Source: Tubiluchus corallicola (taxonomy: Eukaryota; Priapulida; Priapulimorpha; Priapulimorphida; Tubiluchidae). Taken from it: a stretch of DNA of 64,000 nucleotides. The position numbers were made by a program, and so were the translations under genes. Location: contig JAQGDQ010000141.1 of the NCBI GenBank assembly GCA_030141605.1, positions 174,501-238,500 on the forward strand, read 5' to 3'. Shown piece after piece: positions 1 through 13,292 of this stretch; within the stretch, counting starts at the first letter, position 1; each line of letters opens with the position of its first letter. The notes under the pieces are model-generated. The model made no database searches, had not been told where the DNA came from, and saw only the letters and a program-made list of their open reading frames with translations.

Positions 1-478
1 CTGGTGCTGCTGCTGTTGCGAACAGCGGTAAAAGCGCAAACTCACTGGCTGACCGCGTGCTCGTCTCGTCTTGTTGCCTTTATCTTCGGTCTCCCGTGAT
101 TCTGGTTACATCTGAATTAGCTGGTTTTAACCTCTTTGTTAACAGCGTCATCCCGACTGGTGCATTTTCAGATTCGTTTAGTCACAGTTTTGGTGTGTTG
201 AATCAACGTCTAATCGTTGAGATGTGTTGGTGAGTTATCCGAGTTTTACAGCTATCACGGTCGTTTTGTGTGTATTTTCGTTTTGGCGAACATTTCGAAG
301 TTACACAGTTGGACACTGTGCTTGTACTCTATTTACTATACGTAGCCTACCAAAGTTAAGAGATTTTATACACGTGTTCTGATCAGAGGTCTAGTAATTT
401 TTGGATACAGCGACAAAAACAAGGTCAAGCAATTATTTAGGATTCATTTTGCAGTGCCACGTGAACAGAAGCAAACAG
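1..478 (+). other. GC-richer stretch ending in a donor-like site; possible far-upstream 5' UTR exon
   Basis: The first bases of the window are the most CpG-rich of the left 30 kb and contain a CACGTG. They end at a donor-like AAACAG then gtacag at 478/479. No ATG gives a coding frame to that site. It could be an untranslated first exon of the gene at 37 kb or of another gene. I see no direct link. Confidence 0.2.
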
Positions 479-2392
479 GTACAGTTAATAGTTAATTTTA
501 ATTCAGCTCGTGTTTTGCCAGTAGCGAATGTTAAGAAGTCTTGCATTCATTTTACTTGACTTCTCACCGCAATATTATTAGCTGTTCTCTGTACATCTGT
601 TTTCTCTTGTTTTTCTGAGCTTAGTTTATTACAGTCCAGTACTCTTATCTTTTTTTCTTTTCACTTGAAAATAACACAATGAAACATTTGTGTTTTTATA
701 CATGTTTTGTGGAATTTGGCTAAAACATTAGAAGTCAGACTGGAGCTAAAAAGTGCGAAAATATTTTGTTCAGACTTGTTTGTCAATTACTGTGTGATTG
801 ATTTATTTGATCGATTGATTGATTGATGGGATTGATTGATTGATTGTCACACCACCCCAGCATGCAAGTTTAACTGTGTTTAGCAATACTGCCTGAACAC
901 GGACGAACAGGTACAAATTTCATTCAGCTCGTGTTTTTTACCAATGCAATTTATGCAAAATTACATGGTGAGAAATCCTGTTTGAGGATTCTGATGTTGA
1001 CCCAGACTCTTCAACTTGGTCTGAACATGGATGTTTGTTGTGTAACTTGTATGGTGTTTGGGAATCGATAAGTAAGTTTATGTGATTAGTATAAACAACT
1101 GTAATATCTGGCTATTGATGCTTCTGGACAGTTGATTCCTAATTCCAAAGATAAAGGCGCTGTTTAGATAGGCCTATGTTTGGGAACGTGAAAAGCCAAG
1201 CACGTTGACGCGTCAGGCTTAGTTATGTTTAGTAGCCCTATACTCCTATCTCGACTAAATGTTTGTGGCTGCTCGTGGTGAACACTTTTAGAGAGCACTT
1301 ACCACCAACGCCGTCTAGTGAACGTTTTCCTCCTGCGTCAGTGTTTCCTATTGGACAAAGGCTTCTGTTTTCGCTGAAATCTACGTGATGTAATGTGTAC
1401 GGTGCTCATCAAACGGAACATATTCATTATCCTTGAATCTAAATAATGGGTCAGACTGTTGTTAGCGCTGCCTGCCGTAATTACACGGGCTTCCTGTTAT
1501 ATAGTGATGCTATATTACGCCGTGTTTAGAATTGTGTGACGCCCAGTCTGTGCGTAATACAGTGATGGTAGAGCGATCTAGCCTTGTTCTCAGTGTGGTA
1601 ATCATTAATAAGCTCAGGGTAATCAATCAGCGTCTGACCTCTAACCTCGCATATCCTCGCAAACTCAATAGGCAGAATCAATGTCTTACATGAATTCGTA
1701 GGCGTACAAATAATGGTAGATCCTTAGTAATAAAATGTTGAAAATGAATCATTCTTGTTTTAATTAATTTAACTGCTTGGGTGAAATGGCGATTTATGAA
1801 GACGGTTGTCATGGTAACAGGTAGTATTATGGGAGCTGTTACGATGTTGGATTTATGAAGATATGGGTCGCCCGTTGTAATAAGTTTATAACAGTACCTT
1901 ACTGTGATGCCAAAGTTTAATTGAAGCGCGATCTGCAAAAAATGTTCTGTGTAGAAACATGTGCTGTGTAGTTGAAAGTCGATTTAGAGAGACTAAAGGA
2001 TTTTTGAAGTTTACTCTTGAAGTTTACCCGTAAAGGGTTTACTTCTGTGTGCAATGTTTAAACAAGGTTATACTCTTACAAGTGAGTTTAGAAACGTGTG
2101 AAATACAAACTGAAAATTCAGGAAAAATGTATTTGTTAGATTCCTTTATCTGGCGCTTCATACGTGTGTAGTGTAACGTCCGTGGTTTGTACTTACCCAG
2201 GAGTTGTAGTGGCTGCCTTTTCTCTTGACTCGCCTTACGCTCATAATTGCGTGGCTTCGCAAGCTCACTAGTGTTGTGTGTTTGCTTGAAGTTTCAGGAT
2301 ATTAGATTTCAAGAGAATTATCAGCGTTTTGTAGTTTGAATATCATTGTTACTTCTTTACTAATGTAGCAAACTGACACCGGTTAATGATAT
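479..2392. other. No gene seen
   Basis: The stretch is AT-rich and has the GATT microsatellite. A second copy of GAACAGGTACA...TTCAGCTCGTGTTTT lies at 905-940, repeating the donor-like region at 470-515. The short minus-strand frame at 1678-1938 has no coding character. Confidence 0.5.
800..846. repeat. GATT microsatellite
   Basis: About eleven GATT units, with one interruption (GATGG). Confidence 0.8.
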
Positions 2393-2997
2393 TTAAAGCA
2401 AAACCGGACCCATTCTTAAACTGTAGGTCAAAACAAACTACTCTTTAAAATGTTGAAAGGAAACATACTATTTTTCCCAAAATGACTTACGTGAAAGAAT
2501 TGTTACCACACAAACACAATTTCACGTTCACGCCACTAGTTCTTCGCTGTTACCTGCATTTCACCATTCGCTAGCTAAACGGGCACTAGCGCCTGCATTT
2601 TGGAAATATATTGCACAAAAAACAGGTGCTGTACGTCTCGGTTCAGATGTGTGAGTTTTTGACGAACAACACGCGTTCGATAGCTCAAGCGTTAAATTTG
2701 AATTTTTATCTTAAAACTTGCCTAGTTTTAGTACAACACACTGAATCTCTTACCGTAGCACTGTACTTCAATTTTCTTTTTCGCAAACACGTGCAACACG
2801 ATCATGGAATATTTTTGCTGTTAAAAATTGTGTTAGTTTGTGATGTCACCAATAGTTGGGCTCAACACTTAATTAAGTGTTTAATCTATTATTTAATTAT
2901 CAGAAATGTTTTTGCAGTGTTGACTGTGCTAAAATGTATACTTTTGTTGGACTTTAAAATGGGATAGTATCTGAAAAATCATCCTGTCTTCCTTTAA
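2393..2997 (+). mobile_element. TTAA MITE family A, copy A1
   Basis: The copy is flanked by TTAA on both sides. The left end reads AGCAAAACCGGACCC and the right end, reversed, AGGAAGACAGGATGA. It is homologous along its length to 32418-33029 and, in reverse, to 12300-13338 and 17109-17612. Landmarks are CGCCACTAGTTCTTCGCTGTTAC and the CACGTGCAACA box. The TTAA target is typical of piggyBac-type transposition. The open frame at 2611-2967 is not a gene. Confidence 0.7.
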
Positions 2998-4248
2998 TTC
3001 TGCATATGATCAGAGAATGTACTTATATGATAACTGCTTTTCTCGTGGTTCGTCACGTTGATTTCGTCCTAAAGCTGTATTTTATCAATCTCCATTTTAT
3101 CATCGAATTTTTCCACCGTGTAATATACATGTTCCCTGCAAAGCGGGCGTGTTTTTTGCTGAAGCATTAACTGTCAGCAGGTTATTGAACTATAACAAGC
3201 CTGTAAACTCAAGAATGCACCTACTGTAACTTACTGTAACTTTGAAAAAATGCAACGCTACTGTTTCAACGCCAGTGCAAAAACTGATAAAAACGGCAGA
3301 CTGTTTTTCACGCTTATCAAGGTTATGCAAGGCAAATCCTCGAGGGAGCAATAAATAATAAGAAAGCCTGGCACGTGCATTACAGCATGTGTCCTGATGT
3401 GGAAATTTAAAGTAAACATTAATTTGAAAAAGTGCAGACCGCTTCCACGGGTTTTTTAACACTGATTATTTTTTCGTTCTAATTGATTTTCAATCCAACA
3501 ATTGATTTTGTTCAGCGCATGTGCAGAACGTAGCCTTCTAATATACATTTTGTTTAATTATTTGTAATCTTTTGCCCACTTTTCGACACTGGGAATTGTC
3601 GAATTGGTTGGTGACGAAGCAACGCCCCACGACTCTATGCCAGACGGGTCTGACTTTGGGCTACAAGAATTGTATAAATCCTGTTATCACATGGGGCTGT
3701 GTATAGGTTAGCAATGATGGCGTAGAAGTTGTAATATAAAGATCCCAGGTTCAAATTTAGACTCAGTAACGACCTTTTTACATTTTCTTCCTTTCGAACA
3801 AGCTTTAAAAAAATCAGTAATTGTGAATTAATTTCGTTATACGCATAACCTACTCGAGTACTTTTGCTGTGCGACGTACTTTTTCAGTAACATTGCCTTC
3901 TATGTTGGTAATGATAGAATTTCTAACAAAGGAAATGCTGTACCTTAGTCAATAGGTTTGATGCCATTCACCTGACTTGAACTTGAAATTGTGCTGGTAG
4001 AACGCTCAGTCACTGTATCTGCTTGCATAGTTGTTGCTCACAGCTATGTTAGTTGAGCAATTAACAAAGTCATGCACATAGGCAGTCAATCTCATTCCGT
4101 ACCTTAAAGCATTTCAAGTTCTCCCATCCCGTTGGACAAAGATCATTTAAAGTATACGATCTGCTAAATATAACTAGCCGTTATAGTGAGTTTGGATATT
4201 AAATTTAATTGACCGAAATTTTGTTAAAGACAGCTAATTATTTGAGCT

Positions 4249-4762
4249 TTAAGGAAAGCCAGCCATTCTGGAAAGTAGCTTATTTCAATATTCGAAAAAG
4301 TGTAAGAAGGATTGAGTAAGTGCGATAAGTGCACCGTGTGATTAGTAAAATCACTTAAAATCATTTCACAATTGGAGGATCATTTTTAACTCCCGTTCTT
4401 CCACCAGTGACGTCATTCAACGACTGAAGAAAAACAACACACTATCTATTTCTATCAAATACATTAGAAGTTTTTACAAAAAATTAGACAGCCAATTTTT
4501 GTGATATTTCTGCGTGAACATTAGGTAAGGTGCAGAAGTTTGCATTAGTTTCAGCAGGCGCGCTTGAGAAAAGTCACGAAGCCACTAGTTACGTCAGTAT
4601 TGTCAAGTGAATCACGGCGCCCGAAAATTTCTGTACAGCATAACTCTGTAAACATTGTTCTATAAACAATTATTTTGCAAATTTCTTTGATATATTTTAC
4701 TAAGTTTAAGTGATAGCAGTAAAGTAAACCCAACATGCTAAGCGACTTCTCCTTTCCTTTAA
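4249..4762 (+). mobile_element. TTAA MITE family C, copy C1
   Basis: TTAA lies at 4249-4252 and 4759-4762. The ends are GGAAAGCC and, reversed, AGGAAAGGAGAAG. It is homologous in reverse to 52315-52837. Shared landmarks are TTCTTCCACCAGTGACGTCATT, GAAGAAAA and TACTAAAGTAAACCCAA-like right-end sequence. The CRE-like TGACGTCA sits in its left third. Confidence 0.7.
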
Positions 4763-7700
4763 TAACTGCTGTGAGTTAAATAGTTGAACCTTTAACAGGT
4801 TGCAAAAATGAAGGCTCATTTGTAAATGATATTTTGTTATTCTGTAGTACTAGTGTGGTAGATAACTGAAAAATTGTGCAAAAAATAATAAAAGAATGAA
4901 ATTTCCCACAGTATACCTTCAAACCAAATGAATTATTTTAAGGTAGAGAGTCACCTCGGGGGGGGGCGCTTTTGGTGACCCTGAGTGACTTCGACTTTAA
5001 GGTCACAGTCACGCATAATACTAGGGGGTGGCAAAAAACTCTATCACGACTGTTGTATGTGTCATTCAGGTTATTTTAACAATATAATGAAAAACATGCA
5101 TGCAACAGTCAGTTCTTGCTTTCATCATGCACGAAAAGTCGAAAACTGCAAAAATATGTCAAAAGAAATTTGAGTATTCGCGTGTAAATTATAAAACTAA
5201 TGTCACTTCGTATTTTCCTTTAAAGCTCAACGGTTCTTGCTTTGTAGACTCTAAGACGTAAGAGTGTGTGAAAAAGAAGCGAAAAACGCGAGAATATGTA
5301 AAACGGAAGTCCAATAAATTTTTCTTGAAATGCCAAGAGTATAACATGTCATAGAAAATTCATTTCCCATGTGGTATTTTTGCCAACGGCAAAATTATTT
5401 TGTCGTGATAATCACATTTCTCTAGTTTCAGTCACTAGTTGTAATATTAAAATCTTAATTAACGTTGTCACGAAAGTTGCAGTTTTGATTAAAAAAAATA
5501 AATGAGCTTTTAGTTGTAGAAGCAGACATTGCATTAACTAGAGAAATTATGTACGTTAAAATGCTATCTGAGGGATCTGGGTTATCTGATTGGACCGTGG
5601 ACTTTTGTGCCTATTGCCTTGCTACACCAGTATTAATTCTATGCTCCTTACGAATATTGGGTAAATAAATTCAGCAGGTAGTCAGACTTGTTGTGCCTTT
5701 TGACTATTCACTGTCACTTTTTACAATTGATTTGGAAAAAAGTTCTTGGGTTTAGCTCCTCAAAAATCAGCGATGTCAGCAATGGATTGGCTGGTAAGCT
5801 TGCATATTTTCTGTTCAAAGTGTTGACATTATCGCGTATATTGCTCTTTAAAAATCTATCGCGCGACTGTCTTAAATTTAGTAATACATTGAGAAATGAC
5901 TTGTAATGCACTAAGATGCGCTATGCACCGTATGATACCTATTGGGTTAAGACTAGGATTGGACATTGAAAATCAAAATTTGTCAAGAAATTCACAACAT
6001 TTCATAATCAATTAATTTAAAATGCATGTGCAGATACCATGCAAACGAAGTACCTAGTGACGGACCTTTGCCACTTGACTATTTCAAAACCATTTGTCCT
6101 TAGTGGTGGGCCTAGGGTCTGACTTGATGGCTTCCAGTAAACTGAATTGTATGGCGGCTTTATGTGATCAAAGGATTTACATATTTACGGCAGTTTATTT
6201 TGAATGTTAGCTGACTGCGGCTGTCCACATGTGATAGCTCATAAGCAGACTGCCTCAGCTACTGCGGATCGTACCTCTTCCAGTTCCGAGAAAGTTGCAT
6301 TTAGAATTTCAAAACTTCAAGTCCGAATAGCATTCAAACTGCACCATTGTAGAATCCTTTGTGTATAAGTATATAATTATGGTGTCAGTTTGTAGGCCCA
6401 TATCAAGGCCTAGCCATTATTCAAGACCTTAAAGCCACATAAAAAAACCCAAGATATTGTTTAAAATTTAGCATTTGCTTGTAGTACCTGGTTCTTGTTC
6501 TATTGCTGCTTCTCGTAGTCTCACCCTGGCTTTTCTTGAACGGGCTCTTTGCGAGAATTTTATTTCTGTCGACTAGAATTTATATTTTCACTTTTTTATT
6601 ATAGCCCAATAGGTGTCCTGAGTGGCCATGCACTTGCCTTGTGTAGGGCGATTTGTGTAAATGAGTATAAACAATTGTACTCATTGGGTCTTTTGCATGT
6701 ACTGATCCCTCAACCCTTTGATTTTGGGTTGAGCCCATTGATCTGAGCCCATTGATCTGTGCCCATTGGTCTGTCAGTCCATCAGTTACTGAAACGGTTC
6801 GAAGCATTAGATATTTCGCTAATACCAGTTATTTTATCACATGGTTCAAGTCATAATGGAATATGAGACGTGCCGCTCAAGTTCCACTTAAAAATTGATT
6901 GATGTGCCAGCCCACGGTAAGGTACAAATGAAGTGGACACAGTCGAAGCCTCTGTTGACATTCCTCCTGAGTAAATAGTTCTGTGCAGACTGTCAATTTT
7001 CAAAACATCGGGAAAGCTAATGTTCATTTTGAAAAATAGACACGGTTGAAAAATTGTGATAACATGAACGAAGTAATGCTTCCATTCCTCATTCCTACAT
7101 AGAGAAGCCGAATAAACTTTGAAAGGTCATTGCATTTGTGGATACCACATGGACAGATTTTGACAAACGAGCCCCAGAACAAAGGCGGACAGTTTCGTGA
7201 TAAATCTAGCAGTGCATTCGGCTGGATCTGCCATGAAATGATTTCAGCAGAAAGTCAAGAGTCACCCATGCGTGCCTGCATACTTTTATGATATGGTGTA
7301 CAGTGCCTTTCAATAATGATTTGACGGATTGGGTGACGCATCCCTGCTGGTTGATTTTTGTCTTCAAATATTTTGTTCACATCGATTCATATTTCTGATT
7401 TTCAATTTGAAATTTACTCTGTAGTCAACATTGCAGCCGTAAATTACATTGCTGCAGCATTAGTTTCTATCGAAACTCTCCATACACGGAGTCCGTTTAA
7501 TATTCATTATTCTTCATTACTGTAATAACTGCAGTTGAAATACCTGCGTGTTGCAAGGTGACACCTAAATGGAACATTTTAGACATCTTACAAGCTTTTG
7601 TCCTATTAATATGCATCTATCGTTACCTGCATATGGATGTTTATAATTCTGTGGTTGGTGCAGGCAGCCGCTGCTAATTGACAAACAATGTCATATTTGC

Positions 7701-8640
7701 GAATGTGAAAATAATGCGCTGGCGAATCGTATACAATACGTAGGTTTAGTAGCTAGAGCGCACGAGGCTTCGGGTTCAAAACCTATGTGGCTTTGATTTT
7801 TTATTGTAGCCTTCTCAAGTTATTAGCCGTTAGATTAATTTTTGCTGTTTAATTTAACATAAACAGGCTTTTATTAATCCTGGCTTATGACAGTAAAAGT
7901 TTATGAAAACTAGTTAAAAAAATTAAGTACATTTGACTGTCGACATAATACTTAACACTGTCGACATAAACAACAACAGAGCAGCAGTAGCAGCACTACC
8001 ACTGCCACCAACAGCAATATACACAACAACATAAACACAAACAAGAACAATTAACTGCCGTGCATAGTGAACACCCCATTTCAGCTACTTCATTCATTTT
8101 CACAACGTCGCCATTGTGACATCGACGCCATAATTCGTAATTATGCTAATATTAATTTATCACTCCCTAAGATGTTTGCCAGGCTCGGGTAATTACTTGG
8201 CAGGTAATTAATCCATGGTCGACGGGTAGATTTTAATTTCTTCCACGTTTTAATTAATCAGTCATGGCGTAAGTGCAGCTTAAAACCCACTTCTCTATTA
8301 ACGCAGTAATTATCGCCTTACATTAATTTTCCTCGGTTGCTTACGCCTGTTGAAGCCAAACTGTGTATTTCATGCATTATGCACATTTAGTATACATGTA
8401 TTATCTTCAAACTGTGTATTTTATGTAAAATGTTGTACACCAGAATTTATAAGTCCAGAAATATTGTTCACTGTTAATTTCGATTGTGTATTTTATGTCA
8501 AAATATTATATTATGCGCTAGAAATATCATTTATTATTAATTTAGACCCTGTTTTTCATGTCAAAACATTGTACACCAGATATGTTGTTTGCTTATTAAC
8601 TTCAGGCTAGGCGTTTTATGTAAAATATCATGGATCACAC
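4763..8640. other. No gene seen
   Basis: There are only short chance frames. A G-rich GTGACC patch at 4950-4985, short CCCATTGATCTG repeats at 6730-6770 and the tRNA-like segment at 7690-7795 are the only structure I noticed. Confidence 0.5.
7690..7795 (+). repeat. Possible tRNA-derived SINE remnant
   Basis: GGTTCAAAACC at 7773-7783 is a good RNA polymerase III B box. An A-box-like TAGTAGCTAGAGCGC lies about 20 bases upstream. ACGTAGGTTT and AAACCTATGT at the flanks pair over 9 of 10 bases. It does not fold as a complete tRNA, so a decayed SINE head is likelier than a tRNA gene. Confidence 0.3.
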
Positions 8641-8654
8641 ATATCTTGTCGTCA

Positions 8655-9297
8655 GCACAAGAAAACACTCTTCATAAAAAAGGCTTTGAAATTTTGTATC
8701 ACTTACATGCTGTCTTATTGCATACAAGACTTGCATTTGCAGAAGCGCAGTATAAAACTCCCGCGATGACCGTTAGGCATACATGGCCATTTTGAGGGTA
8801 AGTCATTTGGATTGCGTGAAGTGGGAAAAATAATTAGAAAAAGTTTAAGTTACTTTAATTGTCAGTAACATCAATAATTTGTTATTTTTTTGTGAGTGAG
8901 CGGTGCGCACTGGAATGGTGATGCAATGCTGTTTTTAAGAATTTTCTTTTCTAATTTTTTATCACAAGTCGTTAGAAACGAGTTTACTAGAACTTGCGTA
9001 AAATTCGAAAAAATAATCAGAGCATTCGCGGCACACTTTTCGCTAACTAAGCAAAACTGTAAATTACTTTAGTATGTCACTAAGATCAATGTGTTTTTTG
9101 GTGAATCAGTGGTGCACACTGGTATAGCATGCAGTGTCGTTTTATCAGGTGGAGCGTGTATTTTAAATTAAGAATTTTCTTTTGTAATTACATAAGTCTT
9201 TCAAGCAGGTGTATATAAGCGTAATGCTAGGTAATATAACTTCGTATGGAAAATTCTTTGGGATGTGCTTTAAAATACCCCTTTCTTCCCGTTTCAC
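8655..9297 (+). mobile_element. TTAA MITE family B, copy B1 (degenerate ends)
   Basis: Internal landmarks of family B are clear: ACTCCCGCGATGACCGTTAGGC, then a duplicated GGTG(C/T)GCACTGG segment, then TTTAAAATACCCCTTTCTTCCC near the right end. The TTAA signatures have decayed (left GTCAGCACAAGAAAAC), so the boundaries are approximate. The middle part seems duplicated within this copy. Confidence 0.6.
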
Positions 9298-10779
9298 CGT
9301 AATCTCGTACACTGAGTTACTCATACAGAATGTTTTGCAGGTACGTGCTGCACATTATACAACTGTTGAAGACTAATTACAAAATTAACTTGTTACAAGG
9401 TTGAAATGATTCCAATAAACACATGCCGCACAGGCTTACTTATCTAACATCTTATAAAGTCAAAAGCTTTTATTGTGTTTTAATGGCTGAAATTGGTTGG
9501 AAAACAGACAAAGCGTAACATTTGTGTCTATGCGCTGTCAGATGTATAGGCTGATAGGCTTTTTCACTCGAAAGAGACTAGAAAACGGAGAAAGTAGATA
9601 GGTTATCCATTTGTTAACTGCTAATTACGACTATGCCATTTGTTACAATTGAAGGTAATGCTCGAAAGACGGGCGGTGATTTCCGCCGGAAAAATAACAG
9701 TTAACAAATAATGGAGCACTTTCCTGTTCAATTTTTAATTGGCTTCCATTTTCCCACCTTCCTAAAAGGTTAATAGGTTTCTGTGCTTGTTTTGTTCGTG
9801 TACCAATGTTCTATTTTTCAAGACCCATCAATCAACTTAGCTTGTACGCTACTGTAGTGAAAATCAAATCCGCTGTGACAAGTTTTCACGACATACTATG
9901 ATATATTGCCCTATCATTTGTTTATGTACAAATATAATCTTATATAAATGATATGTGAGCACTATCGCACTGCTCATTATAACATTCAGTCCTCTGGGAA
10001 CAAAGGTCAATAAAGTATTAAAAGTTTCAGGTCGCTTAATAAAGGGCAAATATTAACATTTGTTGTGTCCTCACTGAAGAGAGCTCTGTAAAATATTAAA
10101 TTGATTGTAAATTCCAAATGGCAAAGTCCAAGCAGTGAGCAAGGTTAATATTAGTCGTATTAAGCTGCATCTAATTTCGTTGAGCCGGATGGTCGTTGAT
10201 CTTTTCATTATTTTAATATAAGCCGTGCAGGCTAGTGTTACCAAATTGCAGAAATCTCTAAATGGCAACCTATTCATTCTAGTAAGAGCGGCTGATTAAT
10301 ATTTAGTGTGTATCCTTTAGTGTGTATCCAGCAACTGTTGGCAATCTCGTTGTGGCGTAAATTAACTCATGACTCTCAACTAACCTTGAACGATGGCTGA
10401 CACTGTTGCTAGCATGACTGACGTTGTTGCTTAATAGCATAGCTGACATTAGTTGATGATTGGTGTAGGTGTGTTGGAAAGACCGATAGGGCTATTATGT
10501 TTGGTGACAGAAATAAGTGCAATTGTAGGGTAGTCTCTTTCTTTGGATGTAGATTAAATTAATTACTAGATACCCGTATGCAAGTGAATGCGAATTTTGT
10601 ATGTAAGCTTTTGCATTGAACACTGAACAACTAAAATAATCTCTGCTTATGATAATAATAATGCTAAAAACCATTATTAGGAAATCTAAAAGAAACTTTT
10701 ATAGATACTTTTTTGTTGTCCAGGGTTAAACTCAATCGGAATCGGAGTGCTTGAAGCATTAGTACACTTGTCTTCAGTA

Positions 10780-11630
10780 GCCGAAACATCAGTATACACA
10801 ACCACAGCGCCCAATACACAATCTCAGTCCCGTAACAACAATACTCGCAACCTTAGTATCCAAAACGTTAGTACACGCAACCTCACTATCCAAAACATCA
10901 GTACACAAAACCACAGTACTCAAAACATCAGTACAGAGAACCTCAGTACCAGAGACGTCAGTACATAGAACCTCAGTACTCAAAACAACAGTACATACAG
11001 CTTCACTATTCAAAACGTCAGTACACAAAACCACAGTACCCGAAACATCAATACACAAAACCACAGTACCCGAAACATCAGTACACAAAACCACAGTACC
11101 CGAAACATCAATACACAGAACCTCAGTACCAGAAACATCAGTACACAAAACCATAGTACCCGAAACATCAATACACAAAAACACAGTACCCGAAACATCA
11201 GTACACAAAACCACAGTACCCGAAACATCAATACATAGAACCTCAGTACCAGAAACATCAGTACACAAAACCATAGTACCCGAAACATCAGTACACAAAA
11301 CCACAGTACCCGAAACATCAATACACAGAACCTCAGTACCAGAAACGTCCAGTACATATAGCTTCACTATCCAAAACATCAGTACACAAAACCACAGTAC
11401 CCAAAACATCAGTACACAAAACCTCCGTACCCGAAACATCATTACACAGAAGTTCAGTACCCAAACAACAATACACACAGCCTCGCTATCCAAAACATTA
11501 ACACACAAAACCTCAGTACCAGAAACGTCAGTAGGCTATACACAGAACGTTAGTACCCAAAACAACAGTACATACAGTACGCAAAACCTCCGCACTCAAA
11601 ACATCAGTGCGCAGAAGCTCAGTGGCGAAA
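10780..11630. repeat. Minisatellite M1, 30-bp unit
   Basis: Around 27-28 units of the type CAGTACCCGAAACATCARTA plus CACAAAACCA, with higher-order alternation of variants (AACCAC, AACCTC; CATCAG, CATCAA) in blocks of 60 and 120 bases. Because 30 is a multiple of 3, several frames stay open (for example 10789-11508 on the minus strand). They encode monotonous repeats and are not taken as genes. Confidence 0.9.
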
Positions 11631-12866
11631 TGCTCAGCATAACAAGGAATATCAAAATTGCCCAATGGACTAAGATAAAGCCGGCGCTACGTCATTATTA
11701 AGGTCCTTTTTTTAGTTGACTAAGTTTTACTTCCTGGAATAAAATTAAGTTAAATATACAGAAATAGGCTCTTAATTATTTTGCATGATGTATGTCTAAC
11801 TTTCTTCTTTACTGACGTAATTATAAATTATAATGAACAGTCTAGAACTGGCAGTCGCTGTAATTGACTCTCTTGACAACAGTTTACAGCCAATGTCAGA
11901 CGCTGATGTCATTGTTATTTGTGCCAAATTATCCAGCTTCATATTCTCTGTTCTCCGTTGACTGTACAACTTTACTCATTTGCTACACAAAGAGACTCAC
12001 ATATGGGAAAGTGAACAGCTGTGAATGATGTTAATGATGTTATTACCAATTTTGGTCACCTGAAACACGTCTGCGTGTCAAAATTCAAATACTTGCCAAC
12101 CTTGCAACTTGATGTAAAAGGTCTAATCATCAAAAGTGACCCTCGGGTTATGGCTGTATGGTAAACTTATTATTATTTCGCCAAGACCAAGGGTATTATT
12201 ACAGATCTTCCAACAGATGGTCAAAGTATCTGGGATTCCAGGATACAAAAGTGAAGAATATTTGCAATACAGTGTATGCGTAGTCCCGGTTCACTAGATT
12301 TAAAGGAAAACAGAATGATTTTTCATATCCTACTCCATTTTGAATGCTAAAAAGTGTGCATTTTCCGACCTATAATAATGCCAAAGCGTTTCTAATAATT
12401 AAATAATAGATTAGAACTTAATTAGCGGCAGGCGAGCCCAACTAGTGATGACATCATAACTGGACATAATTTTCAACAGCACAAACATTCCACGAACTTG
12501 TTGCTTCTGTTTACGAAAGCGAAAATTGAAGTAGTGCTACTGTAAGATATTTATAGTGTTGTACTAAAACTCGGTAAATTTTTAGTTTAAAATTCGAATT
12601 TAAAGTTTATCGCTTAGCTGACGCATGAGCTGTCGAATGCGTGCAGTTCATCACAAACTAACACATCTGAAATGAGAGGTACGTACCTGTATTTTGTGCA
12701 GTGCGTTTCCGAAATGCAGACACTAGTGCCCATCTAACTAGCAAATGGTGAAATGCACGTAACAGGAAAGAACTAGCTGCGCGAGCGTGTAATTACCATT
12801 CTGTGGTAATAATTTTTTCACGAAGTCATTCTTAAAAATAGTTCCCTTTCAATACCTTATAGGGTA

Positions 12867-13292
12867 CCGTATTTTCCCATGTATAAGAGACCCTTTTTTG
12901 CTCAGAATTTTCACTTTAAAAATAGGGGGTCTCTTATACATGGGAGTAAGTCTTTTCAATACGATGCATAAATTGTGACACTAATTGTACAGCTGGGTCC
13001 TCAAGGCATGGAATGGTGTAAAGCCAGAGGTCATTATTAAATCTTTCAAGAAGTGTGGCATCTCCAATGCCATGGACGGCACAGAGGACAATGCCATTTT
13101 TGAGCAGAGTGACTCCTCTGATGATGAACTGGCTGGAATTGCTGAAGGTCTGACTCCAGTTGATATTTTTGATGAGAGTGATGAGGAATTTAATGATTTC
13201 TATGATAAATAAAGTTATTCATTACCAAAAAACTTTTTTCCAGAATTTTTGCCTAAAAATTGAAGGGGTCTCTTATACATGGGAAAATACGG
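12867..13292 (+). mobile_element. Pogo-like (Tc1/mariner superfamily) element, internally deleted
   Basis: Terminal inverted repeats begin CCGTATTTTCCCATGTAT on both sides and match over at least 27 bases. They are flanked by TA duplications at 12865-12866 and 13293-13294. The left arm has an additional inverted copy of the inner repeat (12876-12893 against 12927-12944, 18 of 18 complementary), so that arm can form a hairpin. The element carries the transposase tail described separately. It sits inside an older TTAA MITE, whose sequence resumes without loss on both sides. Confidence 0.85.
12985..13212 (+). pseudogene. C-terminal fragment of a pogo/Tigger-type DDE transposase
   Basis: The open stretch ends in TAA and encodes about 75 residues with no ATG at its start. 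The segment IIKSFKKCGISNAMDGTED is the characteristic end of pogo/Tigger/jerky-type transposases (DDE_1 superfamily), and it is followed by an acidic tail rich in Asp, Glu and Ser. The catalytic core is absent: the whole element is only 426 bases, so this is an internally deleted, non-autonomous copy that kept the last coding exon. It lies inside the inverted-repeat element 12867-13292. Confidence 0.75.

Noticed and set aside
2611-2967. 118-codon frame, and its counterpart at 32825-33109
   Set aside because: Both lie wholly within TTAA MITE family A copies and are not conserved in frame between copies.
3745-3790. B-box-like AGGTTCAAATTTAGAC
   Set aside because: It departs from the consensus at the last positions, has no A box at the right distance and no cloverleaf.
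10789-11508. 239-codon minus-strand open frame with Cys/Val-rich repeats
   Set aside because: It is the 30-bp minisatellite read in frame. The period is a multiple of 3, so stops are absent by construction.
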